Assembly: GCA_001310715.1 (NCBI GenBank)
Contig: BAXV01000095.1
Coordinates: forward strand, 1-11,254
Direction: 5' to 3'
Length of the DNA: 11,254 nucleotides
Source of the DNA: Pseudovibrio sp. JCM 19062
GTDB lineage: Bacteria; Pseudomonadota; Alphaproteobacteria; Rhizobiales; Stappiaceae
Each line of letters opens with the position of its first letter. Position 1 is the first letter of the stretch. Positions 1 to 6,668 of the stretch are shown here, piece by piece. Under the pieces are notes generated by a model. The model did not search any database. It was not told where the DNA came from and was given only the letters and a program-made list of their open reading frames with translations. A program made the translations under genes and the position numbers.

Positions 1-292
1 CTTATCCCGAAGGCGGCTTGCCAGTGAGGAGCCGGAGTGCGGGGAGTCTTGAGGGAGTCCCGGCTTGCGATATGATCTGCCATGTCCTGTGAGACTGCTT
101 CGAGCTGCGAATTCAGTTCCAGCGCAGGTAGTGAATGCTGAGCCGCCATGCATTGACCTGGCGAAGGGCTTCGCTCCGATCGCTTCCTGCGTGGGTTATC
201 TCTGTATCTTGCGTTGTTCCTGTCGCCGAGCCTACACAGCCTGCGAGAGAGACAGCCAGTAGCGCGGCTGCTGTTGTCTTCCTTAAATGCAT
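1..292 (-). CDS. CAP-domain lipoprotein, copy C (3' end outside window, two frameshifts)
   Basis: Leftmost of three tandem paralogs; its C-terminal half lies beyond position 1. The ATG at 292-290 opens a lipoprotein signal peptide: basic start (MHLRKT), hydrophobic stretch, then lipobox SLAGC with the acylated Cys at residue 19. The mature part begins the CAP (SCP/PR-1) fold with ALRQVNAW, as in the other copies. The frame breaks near 138-147, where a stop would follow shortly after NAWR. Restoring one base gives AQHSLPALEL and SQDMADHIASRDSLKTPR. A second break near 37-41 restores to HSGSSLASRLRDK when one C is added back. The aligned copies match both repairs. CAP proteins are secreted or envelope proteins with varied roles, so no reaction can be assigned. 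Family call is good; function is unknown. Confidence 0.75.
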
Positions 293-316
293 GTTCGTGA
301 TCCCGTTCTTATGAGT

Positions 317-330
317 GAAATTGGGCTGAA
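317..330 (-). promoter_or_regulatory. Conserved upstream element of CAP copy C
   Basis: On the minus strand this reads TTCAGCCCAATTTC, and a CATA follows a few bases later. It begins about 38 bases upstream of the copy C start codon. Near-identical sequence sits upstream of copies B (1082-1095) and A (1887-1900), so it is probably a shared promoter part or regulator site. No clear -35/-10 pair was recognised. Confidence 0.4.
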
Positions 331-349
331 CCTTTACGTATCAGAAGAA

Positions 350-385
350 AACCGCCTTACTTCTCAAAGTCATTTTGTGGCGGTT
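350..385 (-). terminator. Possible intrinsic terminator of CAP copy B
   Basis: A perfect 7-bp inverted repeat (AACCGCC / GGCGGTT) encloses a 22-base loop. On the minus strand the second arm runs into TTTTC. It lies about 107 bases after the repaired stop of copy B and just before the copy C promoter region. The long loop and short T-run make it a weak candidate. Confidence 0.35.
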
Positions 386-491
386 AGCTCTGATGGTGCA
401 TTGGAGCTTGGGTGTTCAAGCGGGTGAGCTGCCTCTAGCAGATCGGCAGTGACATGCTCTCGTCGCTTGTGATTTTCGGAAAGTGGGAATG

Positions 492-1035
492 TCAGTTGGT
501 GGGGACTGGCAGTGCGGCTGTGGGGCCCCCTGTATTTGCAGCGGGTTGCTAGGTGCGGCGAGTGTCATGACCCAGAAATTGCGGTAGGTGCCGTCGGCTC
601 TGTTGGTGCGGGCGATCCCCATATGGGTGACGTGCGTGCTGAGCAAGTTTCTGTTGTGGCCGGGGGAGTTTTTCCATCCGGTGATCGCCTGGGTCAGAGT
701 AGAGTAACCTGCGCCCAGATTTTCTCCGCCTGTTGAGGTTCTATATTGGCTGGTTTGGGTGCGGCGAGACAGAGAGGAGGCAGAATGGCGGGGTGTCTGG
801 AGTGTATCCCGGCGGGCTACGTGGTCGGCCATATCTTGCGATACCCTTGTGAGGTGCGGGTCCAGCTGTAGGGGAGGTACGTTGTGCTGGGCGCGCCATG
901 CATTGACCTGACGCAGTGCGTCGTTCTGGTTGACTGCAACATGAGTCAGTTCTACTGAATCTGAACCGAGGCCAATACAGCCAGCAAGAGATGCAGCCAG
1001 TAATAGGCTGCTGCCGTCTTAAATTTGCAATTCAC
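492..1035 (-). CDS. CAP-domain lipoprotein, copy B (two frameshifts)
   Basis: Middle paralog, about 181 residues after repair. The start is taken as GTG at 1035-1033 because it aligns with the ATG of copy C. A signal peptide with lipobox SLAGC (Cys about 20) predicts an envelope lipoprotein. The CAP domain is clear: RQVNAWRAQH, MADHVARRD, PRHSASSL, GGENLGAGY, TGWKNSPGHNRNLL and HMGIARTNRADGTYRNFWVM. The His, Glu and His of the family's conserved cavity are present (PRHS, GEN, PGHN). One base is missing in the signal peptide near 1003-1008; adding C gives AAALLLAAS. One is missing near 542, where copy A has CCGGG and this copy CGGG. With it restored the protein ends TAALPVPTN at a TGA (494-492), matching copy A's length. 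Without it the frame runs on to 416. Target and role are unknown. Confidence 0.82.
503..632. repeat. Near-identical tract shared with 1304-1434
   Basis: This block encodes the last ~43 residues of copy B. Read by eye it differs from 1304-1434 in copy A by four substitutions and one missing base, about 96 percent identity. The remaining coding parts of the two copies are clearly more diverged. The tract ends abruptly at both sides. Confidence 0.75.
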
Positions 1036-1081
1036 GTTTGTAATCCCGAATTGGCGGATATGTTCGGTCCTCCCTATGTGC

Positions 1082-1095
1082 GAAATCGGGCTAAA
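1082..1095 (-). promoter_or_regulatory. Conserved upstream element of CAP copy B
   Basis: Minus strand reads TTTAGCCCGATTTC followed by GCACATAGGG. It matches the elements at 317-330 and 1887-1900. Here it begins about 60 bases from the start codon because copies A and B carry extra leader sequence that copy C lacks. Confidence 0.4.
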
Positions 1096-1292
1096 TCTGT
1101 GCAATTCATGGTTAATCCGGATGGTTTTCGAGCTTTTTTCCGCATCTTTGCCATCTGAGGTAAAGGTGTTGGTGCGTTAAGTGTCCTTCAGGTTGTTCCA
1201 TGGGCGTGTGTCCACGTGGTGAGAGGTGTGCTGTCTGTTGTTGTTAGGCAGCACGGTGCTCTCGATCCTGATCAGTTTTGGAGTGTGAGGCC

Positions 1293-1844
1293 TTATCTGA
1301 TCTGGACTGGCAGTGCGGCTGTGGGGCCCCCTGTATTTGCAGCCGGGTTGCTAGGTGCGGCGAGTGTCATGACCCAGAAATTGCGATAGGTGCCGTCTGC
1401 TCTGTTGGTGCGGGCGATTCCCATATGAGTGACGTACTTGTTGAGCAGGTTCTTGTTATGGTCGGGGGAGGTTTTCCAACCAGTCATGGCTGCAGAGATG
1501 CTCGCGTAGCCTGCGCCAGATTTTCTGCACCTGCTTTGGATTTATATCCGTTGGTCTGGGTGCGTTTGATCAGAGACGTGGAAGAATGCCGACGTGTCTT
1601 GAGGGAATCCAGACGGGCAACATGGTTGGCCATCTCCTGTGAGACCTGACTGAGGTGCGGATCCAGTTTGAGCGGACGCAAGGAGTGCTGGGCGCGCCAT
1701 TCATTGGTTTGGCGCAAGGCTTCCTGCTTGTTGATTGAGATCTGAGTTATTTCTGCGTTTTTTTGTTTCTGATTGGATGCTGGCACAGCCAGCAAGAGTT
1801 GCAGCCAGCAATAAGGCTGCCGTCTTCTTAAAATTCAAATCCAC
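1293..1844 (-). CDS. CAP-domain lipoprotein, copy A (two frameshifts)
   Basis: First gene of the array, divergent from the glycosyltransferase cassette; about 183 residues after repair. The start is GTG at 1844-1842 (MDLNFKKTAALLLAATLAGC), with the lipobox Cys at residue 20. The CAP domain follows: ALRQTNEWRAQHSL near residues 42-55, H86 in RRHSS, E107 in GAENL, the SPDHN segment near 126-130 and HMGIARTNRADGTYRNFWVM near 140-159. The first frameshift is an extra base in a 7-base A/T run (1758-1764): removing it joins the signal peptide to ETKNAEITQISINKQEAL. The second is a missing base at 1516-1517. Copy B has CCC there and this copy CC, and restoring it gives ENLGAGYASISAAMTGW. Likely an exported envelope lipoprotein of unknown function; family assignment is firm. 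Confidence 0.84.
1304..1434. repeat. Near-identical tract shared with 503-632
   Basis: Partner of the tract in copy B. It covers the C-terminal codons of copy A and stops sharply just before the stop codon, where the two genes have unrelated last residues (QIR versus PTN). Confidence 0.75.
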
Positions 1845-1886
1845 TTGTGTAATCCCGAAATGCCTTGGTCGTTCCACCCTAACTAT

Positions 1887-1900
1887 GAAATTTGGCTAAA
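1887..1900 (-). promoter_or_regulatory. Conserved upstream element of CAP copy A
   Basis: Minus strand reads TTTAGCCAAATTTC, then CATAGTTAGGG. Similarity to the region upstream of copy B appears to continue about 100 bases further (both contain a CGAGCTTTT stretch and a later CTTCAGGTTG), so the duplicated unit included the promoter region. Confidence 0.4.
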
Positions 1901-2003
1901 ACTGTACAGGTAAACGTAAACCTACGTAATCACCGAGCTTTTGCCGCGTCATCAGCGCTTCAGGTGCTCTTCAGGTTGGTCTTTGAAGGTGCTGACGTGG
2001 CGT

Positions 2004-2033
2004 TTGGGTAGTCCCTTAATTTGACTGTAGAAT
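2004..2033 (+). promoter_or_regulatory. Possible promoter of the GT39-PAP2-GT2-LAB_N cassette
   Basis: TTGGGT (2004-2009), an 18-base spacer and TAGAAT (2028-2033) form a plausible sigma-70 type pair about 100 bases before the first gene. TTGACT at 2021-2026 is an alternative -35 but has no good -10 at the right distance. The 291-base divergent region 1845-2135 holds nothing else I can name. Confidence 0.25.
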
Positions 2034-2135
2034 TTTTGGGAATGTGTTCTGGATAGTGAGGTGCGTATTGTTCTTGGGGAGCAACATGCATTCACTCTTG
2101 TTTTACTCGGGAGTGTGGAGGGCCTCACGGCGATT

Positions 2136-3881
2136 ATGTCGGCGCAAATGAACCTTGCAATATCCGTGACGGACGATGAAGTTGAAAGGCCTGAGCAGCA
2201 GGCTCTTTGGCTCCGTATTGTGGGACGCGATTGGGTGGCTCCGGTTGTGCTTATACTGGTGTGTCTGTTTTTATATCAGCCGGGTTTGCCAGTGGTCCCA
2301 CCTCTTGACCGCGATGAGGCGCGGTTTGCCCAGGCCTCCAAGCAGATGATGGAGACAGGCAACTATGTTTCCATTTATTTTCAGGAGGTTGCCCGCAATA
2401 AAAAGCCTATCGGAATTTATTGGGCCCAAGTGGGTGCTGCCAAGCTGTTAGGGTATAATGAGCAGGCACCTATCTGGGTATATCGTCTGCCCTCTGCCTT
2501 TGGTGCAATCGCTGCTGTCTTACTTACCTATTGGGCCGGGCGTGCCTTCTACAGGGAGCAACAAGCCTTTTTGGCGGCTTTGTTTGTCGCTTTAGCTCTT
2601 GTTTTAAATGCGGAAGCGCATCTGGCGACTGCAGATGCGGCCTTGTTGGCGTGTGTCATGCTGGCTCAAGGGGCGCTTGCGCGTGTCTGGCTTGCGCAGC
2701 AGAGCCATGCCTTGTGGGGTCCGGCCTTGCTGTTCTGGCTTGGTCTGGCGCTGGGCACTCTGATTAAGGGCCCATCATTCTTATGGTATGCGGTCTTACC
2801 GTGCTGTCTTTATGTCTTTGGGAAAGGCAGATTGCGTGGCTGCGGGGGCTTGCTCCCGTCATCGGTTTTTTGGCGTTTCTATCCCTTGCGTCACCTTGGC
2901 TCATTGCAATCTACGTTGAAACGGATGGTGCGTTTTTCAATGAGGCTCTGGGTGGAGACTTTTGGGCGAAGATTGCGGTCGGGCGCGAATCCCACGGTGC
3001 ACCTCCACTTACACATCTACTTGTCAGTTTTATTGTTTTCTGGCCGATCCCCCCTTTTCTTGTTGCAGGTTTTTATATAATCAGGCAAGAAGTTGATAGG
3101 TATTGTTATAGGTTCTTGTTGTGTTGGCTGATCCCGTCCTGGGTCATTTTTGAATTGGTTTCAACAAAGCTGCCTCATTACACGCTGCCCATGATGCCAG
3201 CAGTTGCATTGTTGACGGCTGGTGTGGTGATGACCAGTAGTTCTGGGAAGATTGGTGTTTACTGGCGCTATGCGGCCGCTTTTTTTGTTGCTGCTGGTGC
3301 CTGCGGGTATTTTCCTTGCAGTTCTTGTCGGGCCGTTCTTGCTTGATTTGTGGCCGTCTCCTCCGGGTGCGGTGCTGTGTGGGTTGGCGTTGGTTGCTGC
3401 GGTATCAGGTGCTCGCCGCCTGATTAAGGGAAGGTTGGTTGGTGCGTTGCCATCAGCAATTGTATCGGCCTTGCTAATGTTTACCGGTTTTTGGGTGTTT
3501 TCGGCCCCGGCACTGACAACCATCTGGATTTCTGGTCGCCTTGTGGAGGCTGTTGAACAGGTTTCAGGATGCGCGCGGAAAGAGGTTGCAACAACAGGTT
3601 TCTATGAGCCCAGCTTCGTATTTTTGCAGGGCACACAGACAAAACTATTAGGTGCGGAAGGAGCAGCGCGTTTTCTGGCTGGCGGAGGGCCGGAATCTGG
3701 AGTGTCCGAAGGGACCTGCAGGATCGTGCTGGTGGAAGGGAGGCAGCTGAAACAGTTTGATGCGGAAGCCCGTCGTTTGGGGGTGACTGCATCGGCAGTC
3801 TCAACTGTATCCGGTTTGAACATTAATGGCGGTAAAGCATTGCTGATACATATTTTTTCCGAGGGTGGAGCGACAAGATGA
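2136..3881 (+). CDS. ArnT-like GT39 membrane glycosyltransferase (two frameshifts)
   Basis: Integral inner-membrane glycosyltransferase of the ArnT/PMT family, about 581 residues after repair. Such enzymes move a sugar from a polyprenyl-phosphate carrier to a periplasmic acceptor such as lipid A. The family's acidic motif after the first membrane helix is present as LDRDEARFA (D58-E61), followed by NKKPIGIYWAQ. Further on comes STKLPHYTLPMMPA, very typical of ArnT-like proteins; many hydrophobic helices and a soluble C-terminal part follow. The start is ATG 2136 with GGAGGG upstream at somewhat long spacing; ATG 2148 or GTG 2061 are alternatives. One base is missing at 2768-2775: adding it gives LIKGPIILMVCGL. 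One extra T lies in the T7 run 3280-3286: removing it gives YAAAFLLLLVPAGIF. The stop overlaps the next start by four bases (ATGA), implying translational coupling. The sugar and acceptor cannot be read from sequence. Confidence 0.85.
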
Positions 3882-4867
3882 TTGATGATGGCTCCATTGA
3901 CACTTTAGAACGTCCGGTGGGGGACGTGAAGAAAGAAGATAAGACGCAGCGTGAGAGAAGCTCTTACAAGCTGGAAGAGGTACCGCTTGAGGCTACTCCT
4001 GAAATAAGCGTTGAAAGCTTAACGGGCGTTGCGGAAGATGATCCGACACTATGGGATCGTCTGAAAAGGCTGTTTGCCATTGCGGGTGCTAATGCGCGGG
4101 GGCAGCTTTCAGATGTCTCTACGATTTTACAAAATCGAAAAGCGCGAAGCACCGTCGCTGTTTCAGCTCTTCCTGCTCTTTTGAAACCTCAAAACATTGT
4201 CGCCTTGCTGATAGGGCTTTGCGGGTTGGCGATGGTCTTTCTGGACCACAGCAGCCCGATCTGGCGCGCCAACTCCCTGCTGGTTATCATGATTTCTTTG
4301 AGGTGGTCACAGATTTGGGTAAATCCGACTGGGTGCTGTACCCAGCTGGACTATGGATTCTAGCAGTGATTTTTGGTGGCTGGCAGCGTCTCCCGTTTCG
4401 TAGAAAGATGGCAGTGTCGTATTTGACGATATACGGGAGTTATCTGTTCTTTGTTGTTGCTGCCAGCGGACTGCTTGCCATTGTTTTGAAGTGGAATATT
4501 GGGCGGGCTCGGCCAACCTTGTTTGATGAAGCAGGGCCATTGTATTTCGATTTTTTTCGCGTGGGAGGCAAAGCTTTCCAGTTTTCCTAGCGGACATGCG
4601 ACAACGGCTGGCACTCTGATTGTTGCATTGGCCTTGATTGCACCGAAGATGCGTTGGCTATTTGTCGTCGTTGGGCTCTGGATTGCAGCCAGCCGGGTGA
4701 TTGTGGGTGCTCACTATCCAAGTGATGTGGTGGCTGGCCTTGTGTTAGGTGGCACATTTTCTTACTGCAGCGCACGTTGGATGGCTCGGCGGCGGATCGG
4801 GTTTGTGTTTGATGATAATGGCGGTGTGCAGCCGATCATGAACAGTTTCTCTGCGGCTTATGCATAA
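3878..4867 (+). CDS. PAP2-family lipid phosphatase (two frameshifts)
   Basis: Membrane phosphatase of the PAP2 superfamily, about 329 residues after repair. All three active-site motifs are present: K205-x6-R212-P213 (KWNIGRARP), PSGH at 237-240, and S272-R273-x5-H279-x3-D283 (SRVIVGAHYPSD). Family members include LpxE and PgpB, which remove phosphate from lipid A, phosphatidylglycerol phosphate or undecaprenyl pyrophosphate; ITDLGKS-like VTDLGKSDW (144-152) also fits. A charged N-terminal extension of about 105 residues precedes the first helix. The start ATG 3878 has GGTGGAG seven bases upstream and overlaps the GT39 stop. One base is missing near 4271-4273; adding C gives WRANLPAGYHDFF. 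One extra T in the T7 run 4551-4557 breaks the frame; removing it gives YFDFFAWEAKLSSFPSGH. Next to GT39 and GT2, a lipid A or carrier phosphatase is the best inference. Confidence 0.87.
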
Positions 4868-4995
4868 GGTCCTGGCGAGCAACGCGCTCTGACAGTTCTT
4901 CTCCCGTGCAAAAAACAATCGGAGACACACCGGGCTGAATGAGGTCACTGCCCTTAGCCAGAACGGAGTTCCGTGAAAGGGTAGGGGTAGCTGGA

Positions 4996-5771
4996 ATGAT
5001 CAAGAGTGCCGGTGAGAGCAAGATCGACGTCAGCGTCGTTATTCCTGCCAAGAATGAGAGCGATAACCTACCGCCCCTGCTGGATGAAATTGCTGCGGCG
5101 CTGCGGGACTACACGTTTGAGGTGATTGTGGTCGATGATGGGTCGACCGACGATAGTCTTGACGTCTTGCAGCGCTATGCAGCGGAGCACAAGTTCCTAC
5201 GTTTGCTACATCATAAACACTCCGGCGGTCAGAGCTGTTCTGTGCGGTCGGGGGTATTGCATGCTCGCGGCAAATACGTTGCTACCATTGATGGCGATGG
5301 ACAGAACAATCCGATTTACTACCGCGAGATGCTCGCTGCCATGAAGGAGGGCGGCGAGCGTGTTGGGCTTGTTGCAGGCCAGAGGCTTGGGCGTAAGGCC
5401 GGTTTCTTTAAGCGTTATGCGTCGAAAGCTGCCAACAGCTGCGCGGGGCGATCTTGAAAGACAATACGCGCGACAGCGGGTGTGGTTTGAAGATGTTGCG
5501 GCGGGATGTTTTCTTGCGGCTGCCGTATTTTGATAGCTGGCATCGGTTTTTGCCCGCTCTCGTTATCCGTGAAGGCTACGAGATCGTCCATGTGGATGTG
5601 GTTGACCGGGAACGGGCCTTTGGGGTTTCCAAATATGGAATTCTGGATCGGGCCCTGCTGGGAGTTCTTGACCTGTTTGGGGTGTGGTGGCTGCGGCGGC
5701 GTCGGAAAGTCATTCCGGAAATCAGGGTTGTGACAGACACTAAACAATCTCCTGCGAAGGAGGATTCTTGA
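4996..5771 (+). CDS. GT2 polyprenyl-phosphate glycosyltransferase (one frameshift)
   Basis: Family 2 glycosyltransferase of the DPM1/ArnC-like group, about 258 residues after repair. It would transfer a nucleotide-activated sugar to a polyprenyl phosphate on the cytoplasmic membrane face. Visible motifs: VVIPAKNESDNL near 14-25, VDDGSTDDS with D47-D48, and the metal-binding D99-G-D101 in IDGDGQNNP. There is no long C-terminal membrane region. The start ATG 4996 is chosen because the alignable fold begins a few residues later and AGGGGT lies eight bases upstream; ATG 4939 would add 19 residues. One base is missing near 5436-5441: adding C restores AANSLRGAILKDNTRDSGCGLK, and the C-terminal part FDSWHRFLPAL to LLGVLDLFGVWWLRRRRK fits the same protein. 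The stop overlaps the next start by one base (TGATG). Confidence 0.86.
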
Positions 5772-6088
5772 TGTTCGCAGCTCTTCTTGACTGGCTTTAT
5801 GATGTTTTTGTTGCCCAATGGGACTTCTGGGTGATGTGGGGGTTTGTGGCGCAGTTCATGTTCATGATGCGCTTCATGATTCAATGGGTTGCCTCTGAAC
5901 GGGTCGGCAGATCAATCGTTCCAGTTGCGTTCTGGTTCTTCTCGATAGGTGGTGGAGTGCTGCTTCTGACTTACGCAATCGTCAAGGAGGATCCGGTATT
6001 TATTGCGGGGCAGAGCCTTGGATTGATCATTTATTTCCGAAACCTATGGCTTATCTACAAGGAAAAACGCCGGGACCCGAATTTCTAG
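5771..6088 (+). CDS. LAB_N (lipid A biosynthesis N-terminal) domain membrane protein
   Basis: Small membrane protein of 105 residues and the only protein gene here with no frameshift. It matches the LAB_N domain (PF07578), first named from an N-terminal region of some LpxB proteins: an aromatic N-terminus, then FWVMWGFVAQFMFMMRFMIQW, SERVGRSIVPVAFWFFSIGGG and AGQSLGLIIYFRNLWLIYKEKRR. About three hydrophobic helices with a basic C-terminus are visible. AGGAGG seven bases upstream supports ATG 5771, which overlaps the GT2 stop. Stand-alone LAB_N genes often sit beside GT2 and GT39 genes. Assistance to the GT2 enzyme or carrier-lipid translocation are inferences. Its catalytic role is not established. 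Confidence 0.88.
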   Translation: MFAALLDWLYDVFVAQWDFWVMWGFVAQFMFMMRFMIQWVASERVGRSIVPVAFWFFSIGGGVLLLTYAIVKEDPVFIAGQSLGLIIYFRNLWLIYKEKRRDPNF

Positions 6089-6145
6089 GTGATTTATCCG
6101 CAATAAATGCAGCTTGAATGCACCTAAAATGCTGAATGTGATTTG

Positions 6146-6179
6146 CCCATGGGGAAGATAGACTTCCTCGTGGGTTTTT
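6146..6179 (+). terminator. Intrinsic terminator after the lipid-glycosylation cassette
   Basis: A 12-bp stem (CCCATGGGGAAG with CTTCCTCGTGGG, two G-U pairs) closes a 5-base ATAGA loop and is followed directly by T5. It starts 58 bases after the LAB_N stop and separates the cassette from aapJ. Confidence 0.88.
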
Positions 6180-6239
6180 CGTAAAATTGCGTATTATTTG
6201 GGCAAACCGATTGTAATCCTTAGTGGGAAATACGTATTT

Positions 6240-6290
6240 TTGAAGAAAGTTGCTCAGAATCTGAGATCAGTCTTCAAGGTTAGTTTTTTT
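6240..6290 (+). terminator. Nested hairpin followed by T7
   Basis: Outer arms TTGAAGA (6240-6246) and TCTTCAA (6271-6277) enclose an inner stem CTCAG / CTGAG with loop AAT. A T7 run follows at 6284-6290, six bases after the outer stem. It may end a short transcript or act as an attenuator; the gap before the T-run and the internal loops make it imperfect. Confidence 0.35.
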
Positions 6291-6488
6291 CATTGCGTCC
6301 CTTATCTAAGTAATATTTCCGCTATATTTCAGTATTGTTTGGATTAATTTGTTTGATGTTGTAAATGGCACTACGTTTATCATTTTGATTAATGGTTAAA
6401 GCGTGTGCAGCAGAGATGTAAATCGTACAGAAACTTTGTTAGGGCTCGCGAATATAGCTTGCTAGACTAACTTATTAATAAAAACCTC

Positions 6489-6517
6489 TTGACGTTTTAA
6501 TAGAAATATCATCGAAT
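6489..6517 (+). promoter_or_regulatory. Possible aapJ promoter
   Basis: TTGACG (6489-6494), 17 bases, then TCGAAT (6512-6517) resembles a sigma-70 promoter: five of six -35 bases and four of six -10 bases agree with consensus. It would give a leader of roughly 145 bases before aapJ. Confidence 0.35.
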
Positions 6518-6668
6518 GCTTAGCAAGGAGTGGTTGAAGCCAATAGGGGGGCTTTAAGGGCATGCGCTGACATGTCTGTCCTGGATGTTTTCCTAGGAGA
6601 AGGGGAGCAACCTGCTACTTCCGGTGATGAATTTTAAAAATTGGACAAAAAAAAGAGGCTCCAATTCT

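Larger units (their letters stand above)
6180..6668. other. Gene-free AT-rich region upstream of aapJ
   Basis: No open frame on either strand resembles a protein here. It contains the nested hairpin at 6240-6277 with its T7 run, a possible promoter at 6489-6517 and the aapJ ribosome binding site (AGAGG, 6654-6658). Its length allows a long 5' leader or a small RNA, but neither can be shown from sequence alone. Confidence 0.5.

Noticed and set aside
1278..1649. Plus-strand open frame over CAP copy A, and its relative at 512-736
   Set aside because: They resemble each other only because the underlying CAP genes are duplicated. The minus-strand frames show the real CAP motifs.
3161..3523. Minus-strand open frame of 120 codons within the GT39 gene
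   Set aside because: No recognisable motif, and it lies across a well-conserved ArnT-like region on the plus strand.
6365..6382. TGGCAC followed by a T-rich stretch, considered as a sigma-54 promoter
   Set aside because: The required GC at the -12 element is absent.
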